In this document: piece after piece, positions 57,892 through 64,000 of the stretch
How the letters are laid out: each line of letters begins with the position of its first letter
How positions within the stretch are numbered: position 1 is the first letter of the stretch
From: Triglochin maritima
Lineage: Eukaryota; Streptophyta; Magnoliopsida; Alismatales; Juncaginaceae
DNA: 64,000 bases
Reading direction: 5' to 3'
Assembly (NCBI GenBank): GCA_963682175.1
Contig: OY821772.1
Coordinates: 55,574,925 to 55,638,924 of the forward strand
Position numbers and translations under genes: made by a program
Notes under the pieces: generated by a model
What the model was told of the DNA's origin: nothing
The model's database searches: none
Seen by the model: the letters and a program-made list of their open reading frames with translations, nothing else

Positions 57892-58640
57892 TTTGGAAAT
57901 TGTGAAACATAATTAACAAAAAAATATAATTACATACTATTCGGTTTAAATAATACAATCCAAACAAATTTCATACATTATCCACAATCAATCTAATTTC
58001 AACAACTACAATATTGATCATTAAATTTAATTGGTTTAACACAAATCCACACAATACGAAACTCACCAAACAATGTAAACTTATTAAATTGAAACTTCAG
58101 AGATTAATTGATCGATTAATCAAATCATCAAAATCCGCACAAGATTAATAATCATAACAATATAACATCATCCACACAAGATTAATTAACAAAGTAAGGT
58201 GAACTCATCAACCAAATATCAATAAATCAGATTCAATCCAAATCAAACAATCCACACAAATCCTAATCAAACCAAACTAATCAAATGCACATAAATACAA
58301 ACTAATAAAACAAAATCTTAACAAAAAATGATCTAAAAATACCTGAGATCGCAGGAGAGAGGGAGAGAAAAAAACACAACACAATCGGTAAGATCGGAGA
58401 AAAGGAGACATTTGTGGTGTTTCCTTAAAAAAAACTCCCACCCGACTTCGGCGAACCAACCTCGTGAGCAACGTCGGCAACTCCAACGGTAGGAAAGCAA
58501 GGGTATATATACCCCATCGATGTTCCCTGTCATTCCAATCTTTCCCACCACTCCACTCCCTTTCCCTCTCCAAACCCTAATCCCGACCTTTTCCCACTCC
58601 GATCGTCCCCGATCCCCATCCCTCACGAAACCCTAAACCC
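57892..58640. other. Noncoding DNA between the PMD relic and the PMP22-like locus
   Basis: AT-rich to about 58330, then GA/CT-richer sequence typical of a 5' untranslated or promoter region. The two overlapping minus-strand frames at 58277-58626 have no recognisable family. Confidence 0.45.
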
Positions 58641-58899
58641 GAGTCCGATCTGATGCGGGAGATCGAGAGGGGTTGGAGGGGGGACGTTGTTATCCGATCC
58701 GATTCTTGTGCTCGCCCTCACGGATCTGTCGGCCTCGAGGTATCTTCTTTTTCGTTGTGGTTTGGATTTAGGGTTTTGAGAGTCCTCTTTTGGGGTTTTC
58801 GGGTTTTGTTTCGCTTTTGTTACGTGGTTTGGATTTTCGGATTCTTGATTAATCGATCGCTCCACCTTCAATTCGAAGTTCTTTCTTTTTCTTCTGAAT

Positions 58900-59800
58900 C
58901 TTCCATGGATGGATTCTAGGTTTTCTTAACACTTTCGTCAAAACGTTGCTTCGTAGCCGACTAATTTTAGTCAAGTTATGTTCTTTTGTCATGTCTCCGT
59001 AATTGGTGCCTTTTTGGTTCTTTTTTCACTGTGGTTTGGATTTAGGGTTTTAAGATTCTTTTTTTGGGGTTGTTTGAAGTGTTCAGGTCAGTCCATTAAA
59101 AACAATCTTTTGCCTCCTTCAACTGATGTTGTAGCAATCAAAAACACAGCAAGTAACCATGTCTGATGTTGTAGCAGAGGCTTGGAAGAAGTACCTCCTT
59201 CAACTCCAATTCCATCCTCTAAGGAAAAAGGTCTGTCACCCATCTTCCCATTTTTTTTTGTTTGGGTTTATTCTGCTGTTTTGTTTTTTGTCAGTGATGT
59301 GGTTTTTTTTCCTATTCAGGCAATTACTTCAGGAGTTGTTGTTGGAAACGATAGGCTACAGTTCAGAAGGTTGTTGCTCATCATTGTTTGCATGGTTCTG
59401 CTTAAGTCTTCTTAACAACTCCATTACCAACCAATCATCCTATATTGTTGGGTGCGTTTCTTTGGATGATGTTGGCATGCTATTGTGTGTTCTGTTTTTA
59501 TTTATTTATTTATTTTTTGTTTGTTTTTGCAGGCAATTACTTCAGGAGTTGTTGCTGGGTGCAGTGATTTAATTTCACAGAAGATTGCAACAAACAGAGA
59601 ATCCAATTCAGCAGGCTGCTCCTCACCTTGGTATATCTGACTTTTTCTTTAATTCTAGTTTTTTTTTCTTCTTCCGAATCTTCCATGGATGGACTCCAGG
59701 TTTTCTTAACACTTTGTGAAAATGTGCTTGAAAGTCCACTAATTTTAGTAAAAGTTATGTTCTTTTGTCACGTCTCTGTAATTGGTGGCTGTTACCATTG
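58900..59800 (+). repeat. Internal duplication around the PMP22-like fragment
   Basis: 58902-59010 (TTCCATGGATGGATTCTAGG onward) recurs at 59681-59790. A GTGGTTTGGATTTAGGGTTTT block at about 58756 recurs at about 59030. These, with the doubled exon, show repeated local duplication. Confidence 0.75.
59159..59680 (+). pseudogene. PMP22/Mpv17-family gene fragment with duplicated exon
   Basis: Exon 1 (59159-59230, MSDVVAEAWKKYLLQLQFHPLRKK, donor GTCTGT) matches the start of plant peroxisomal membrane protein PMP22, where a KYL...HPLR..AIT pattern is usual. The next exon occurs twice, each after a good CAG acceptor. At 59320 it reads AITSGVVVGNDRLQFRRLLL and runs to a stop; at 59533 it reads AITSGVVAGCSDLISQKIA and then needs a frame change to read RIQFSRLLL. 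Each copy lacks what the other keeps. No later exons (the membrane segments) are seen. The likely state is a truncated, rearranged gene. Confidence 0.65.
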
Positions 59801-59849
59801 GATCACCGTTCTACATCAACTGACTCTTGAACTTACACAATTTTTCTAG

Positions 59850-60740
59850 GCCTAGCGGTTTGTGACTGGTGCTTTGGAACTGTGTCGAAGCGAGAAAGAA
59901 AGAAACCGACCATTTAGGGATGTCAGTACCTGCTGTGGTATGTCATTGTTGGACACATTTTTCTTTACGTATACGGCTTACATTTCATTTTATTTTCGTA
60001 TGGCAACTTCCAGACATTAATCTTAAAGAATCAAGAACTAAATTATCCCCACATGTCCTAGAGATGTTTGTTCCTATATAAACTGATCATATTCAGACTT
60101 TGGCCTTTCAGAAACCAAAAATTAGCACGTCAACTCATGTTCTTTAGATATTTTCTTCCTAAGCAAGTTTAATATGTTTGTATGTTTGTATATTGGTTTT
60201 CAACTTGAATAGCCCTGAATGCTTTCAGATTGTTTGAAGAAACTTATAATGCGTGTTAACAAAAAGAAAGATTTATTGGATACCCTTGGATTATTGCTTC
60301 TAAGGTAAGTAATATTATATTTGCACTTTAGTTCTATGTAGGCTCATTTCCTTTCTTATAACTTTAGAAGATGATAGAGTTGTTCAACATTAATAATATT
60401 TCCTGGTCTTTTTCATTAGATGTTTGAAATTATGTTCAAACGTTGACATAGCCAAGGGCAACGTAAAATAGATATGGAAATTTAGGACTGGAGTACGTCT
60501 CATTTCTGGAATTTGATATTTCTCTATGCTTAATCTCCCAATAAGAAAACAAAAGTAATTATAGGCTGATCTTTTCATGTAAATCTATCTATATATATGT
60601 CATAATTTTCATCTTTTGAAGAATATCATCTCAACTTTATCTTAAATAACCTTAAAAGAGGTGACCACCGAGTAAAAATCTCATAAATAAAATTTAATTT
60701 TGTTATATCGTCATACCTATAATAATAACGTTAGACAATT
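59850..60740. other. Noncoding flank before the satellite
   Basis: No recognisable exon. Some intron-like T-rich tracts. The satellite begins within 60700-60740. Confidence 0.5.
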
Positions 60741-63700
60741 TAAACGCCAACATCATATCTATTTTGACTTATGGAGATATGACGTCAAGTCATTCATATT
60801 TTATTACCAAAGGGCTTGAATCATGCTTGTAGTGTTCCCGTAACTCCTTATCCGAGTGGTTAGTGAAATTATTTGCACGATACAAATCTCAACGTCAAAT
60901 CTCTCTTAGCCTATGAAGATCTGACGTCAAGTCCTTCAAATTTTAATCTCAAAAGACTTGAATCGGTCCTATAGTGTTTTCGTAATTACTAATCCGAGTG
61001 GTCAGAGAAATTTAATACCCGTTAGACCATCTAAATCTCATCGTCGTATCTCTCTTGACCTATGAAGATATGATGTCAAGTCGTTCCAATTTTAATCTCA
61101 AGCGACTTGAATCAGTCTTCTGTGTTCCCGTAAATCCTTATACGAGTGGTCAGTGTAATTTATTACACGTTAGACGATCCATCCCTCTTGACATATGGAG
61201 ATAAGATGTCAAGCCCTTCATTATTAACCTCATGGGACTTGAATCAGTCTAGTAGTGTTCCCGTAAGTCCTTATTCGAGTGGTGTGTTTAATTTCTTACA
61301 CGTTAGACGATCCAAATCCCAACGTCAAATCTCTCTTGACCTATGGAGATGACGTCAAGTCCTTCCGATTTTAATCTCACAGCACTTGAATCGGTCCAGT
61401 AGTGTTACCGTAAATCCTTATTCGAGTAGTCAGTGTAATTTGTTACATGTTAGGCGATTTAAAGTCCAAAGTCAAATCTCTCTTAACATATGGAGATATA
61501 ACGTCATGTCCTCCCAATTTTAATCTCAAAGGACTTGAATCGGTGCAGTAGTGTTCCCGTAAATCCTTATGCGAGTGGTCAGTGTAATTTTTTACACGTT
61601 AGACGATCCAAATCAAAACGTCAAATCTCTCTTGACCTATGGAGATTTGACGTCAAGTCCATTCAATTTTAATCTCAAGAGACGTGAATCGGTCATGTAA
61701 TGTTCCCGTAAAACCTTATCCGAGTGGTCAGTGTAATTTCTTACAGGTTAGACCATTTATAGGCCAACGTCATATCTCTCTTGACTTATGGAGATAAGAC
61801 GTCAAGTCCTACATATTTAATTCTCAAGAGACTTGAATCAGACTTGTAGTGTTCTCGTAAATCCTTATCCTTGTGGTTAGTGTAATTTATTACACGCTAC
61901 AAATCTCAACGTCAAATATCTCTTAGCCTATGGTGATACGACGACAAGTCCTTCCAATTTTAATCTCACAGGACTTGAATCGGTCCAATAGCGTTTCTGT
62001 AATTACTAATATGAGTGGTCAGTGTAATTTAACACCCGTTAGACGATTTAAAGTCCAAAGTCAAATCTCTCTTAACATATGATGATATGACGTCATGTCC
62101 TCCCAATTTTAATCTCAAAGGACTTGAATCGGTCCAGTAGTGTTCCCGTAAATCCTTATGCGAGTTGTCAGTGTAATTTGTTACACGTTAGACGATCCAA
62201 ATCCAAACGTCAAATCTCTCTTGACCTATGGAGATAAGACGTAAAGTCCATCATATCTTAACCTCATGGGACTTGAATCGGTCTAGTAGTGTTCCCGTAA
62301 GTCCTTATTCGAGTGGTCTGTTTAATTTCTTACGCGTTAGACGTTCCAAATCTCAACGTCAATTCTCTCTTGACCTATGGAGATATGACGTCAAGTCCAT
62401 TCAATTTTAATCTAAGAGACTTGAATCGGTCATGTAATGTTCCCGTAAAACCTTATTCGAGTGGTCAGTGTAATTTTTTACACGTTAGACCATTTAAAGG
62501 CCAACGTCATATCTCTCTCGACTTATGGAGATATGACGTCAAGTCCTTCATATTTTATTCTCAAGAGACTTGAATCAGGTTTGTAGTGTTCCCGTAAATC
62601 CTTATCCGAGTAGTCATTGTAAATTCCTACATGTTAGACAATCCAAATCCCAACGTCAAATCTTTCTTTACCTATATGGAGATATGACGTCAAGTCCTCC
62701 CCATTTTAATCTCAAAGGACTTTTATCGGTCCAGTAGTGTTCCCGTAAATCCTTATTCGCGGTCAGTGTAATTTGTTACACGTTAGACGATCTAAATCCC
62801 AACGTCAAATCTCTCTTGACCTATGGGGATATGACGTCAAGTCCATTCAATTTTAATCTCAAGAGACTTGAATCGGTCATGTAATGTTCCCGTAAAACCT
62901 TATCCGAGTGGTCAGTGTAATTTTTTACACGTTAGACCATTTAAAGGCCAACGTTATATCCGTTTTGACTTATGGAGATATGACGTCAAGTCATTCATAT
63001 TTTATTCTCAAGGGACTTGAATCAGGCTTGTAGTGTTCCCGTAAATCCTTAGCCGGGTGGTTAGTGTAATTTCTTGAATGTTAAACGATCCAAACCACAC
63101 CGTTAGATCTCTCCTTACCTATGGAGATATGACGTCAAGTCCTTCCAATTTTAATCTCAAAGGACTTGAATCGGTCCAGTAGTGTTCCCGTAAATCCTTA
63201 TTCGAGTGGTCAGTGTAATTTGTTACACGTTAGACGATCCAAATCCAAACGTCAAATCTCTCTTGACCTGTGGAGATAAGACGTCAAGTCCTTCATATGT
63301 TAACCTCATGGGACTTGAATCGGTCTAGTAGTGTTCCCGTAAGTCCTTATTCGAGTGGTCTGTTTAATTTCTTACGCGTTAGACGTTCCAAATCTCAACG
63401 TCAATTCTCTCTTGACCTATGGAGATATGACGTCAAGTCCATTCAATTTTAATCTAAGAGACTTGAATCGGTCATGCAATGTTCCCGTAAAACCTTATCC
63501 AAGTGGTCAGTGTAATTTTTTACACGTTAGACCATTTAAAGGCCAACGTCATATCTCTCTCGACTTATGGAGATATGACGTCAAGTCCTTCAAATTTTAT
63601 TCTCAAGAGACTTGAATAAGGCTTGTAGTGTTCCCGTAAATCCTTAGCCGGGTGGTTAGTGTAATTTCTTGAATGTTAAACGATCCAAACCCCACCGTTA

Positions 63701-64000
63701 GATCTCTCCTTACCTATGGAGATATGACGTCAAGTCCTTCCAATTTTAATCTCAAAGGACTTGAATCTGTCCAGTAGTGTTCCCGTAAATCCTTATTCGA
63801 GTGGTCAGTGTAATTTGTTACACGTTAGACCATCCAAATCCAAACGTCAAATCTCTCTTGACCTGTGGAGATAAGACGTCAAGTCCTTCATATGTTAACC
63901 TCATGGGATTTGAATAGGTCTAGTAGTGTTCCCGTAAGTCCTTATTCGAGTGGTCTGTTTAATTTCTTACGCGTTAGACGTTCCAAATCTCAACGTCAAT
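60740..64000. repeat. 149-bp tandem satellite, runs off the window
   Basis: About 22 monomers with spacing mostly 145-152 bp, measured between successive GACGTCAAGTC-type words. Each monomer has two dyads: CGTCATATCTC with GAGATATGACG, and TCAAGTCC with GGACTTGA. Some blocks recur at longer spacing: 62228-62573 matches 63270-63615 at 1042 bp (about seven monomers), and 63266 onward matches 63860 onward at 594 bp (four monomers). The short open frames in it are translations of the repeat. Confidence 0.93.

Noticed and set aside
58277..58626. Two overlapping minus-strand frames of about 97 codons
   Set aside because: No family resemblance, and they lie in probable 5' leader sequence of the plus-strand PMP22-like locus.
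60740..64000. Regular repeats resembling a CRISPR array
   Set aside because: Contiguous 149-bp monomers without unique spacers, in a plant genome; a satellite explains it.

Overview
The window is nuclear DNA of a flowering plant. The evidence is kind rather than species: Ty1/Copia retrotransposons primed by initiator tRNA-Met, Mutator-like elements (MULEs) carrying ULP-type genes, PIF/Harbinger, hAT and plant-mobile-domain genes, AT-rich introns, and a tandem satellite. No species name can be supported. Almost every recognisable coding region belongs to a transposable element and most are broken. The only ordinary host-type genes are a small membrane-protein gene (11.3-13.4 kb) and a PMP22/Mpv17-like remnant (about 59.2 kb), and both look damaged.

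Layout. (1) 0.4-8.3 kb: an inverted-repeat MITE-like element split by a Copia element (Copia-1, 742-8075). Its 5' LTR is itself split by a 2.05 kb solo-LTR-like insertion. (2) 9.3-11.2 kb: a large AT-rich foldback structure. (3) 11.3-13.4 kb: a four-exon small gene with a lost splice donor and a premature stop. (4) 13.8-17.7 kb: segment A (TIR element, minisatellite, Harbinger and hAT relics), repeated almost exactly at 38.1-42.1 kb (A'). (5) 17.7-37.9 kb: Copia-2, split in its protease region by a 12 kb element 3 on the minus strand. Element 3 is split inside its gag by a related 7.1 kb element 4 on the plus strand, whose 5' LTR holds a hAT-type MITE and a solo LTR. (6) 43.1-54.6 kb: an 11.5 kb MULE with a 9-bp target duplication, long terminal inverted repeats, a decayed mudrA transposase gene and a decayed ULP (C48 peptidase) gene, plus another solo LTR. 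(7) 55.0-57.9 kb: a MULE N-terminal fragment and a plant-mobile-domain pseudogene. (8) 59-60 kb: the PMP22-like remnant. (9) 60.7 kb to the window end: a 149-bp tandem satellite.

The most interesting material is elements 3 and 4. They are two copies of a compact LTR family of about 5 kb whose only gene is a 389-codon gag without zinc knuckle or pol. Their LTRs carry 10-13 copies of a GGTCGACC palindrome upstream of a TATA box, and each has a ladder of polypurine tracts before the 3' LTR. Target duplications resolve the nesting cleanly, and by-eye LTR differences give a consistent age order: Copia-2, then element 3, then element 4.

All counts of differences are by eye; no alignment or database search was run.
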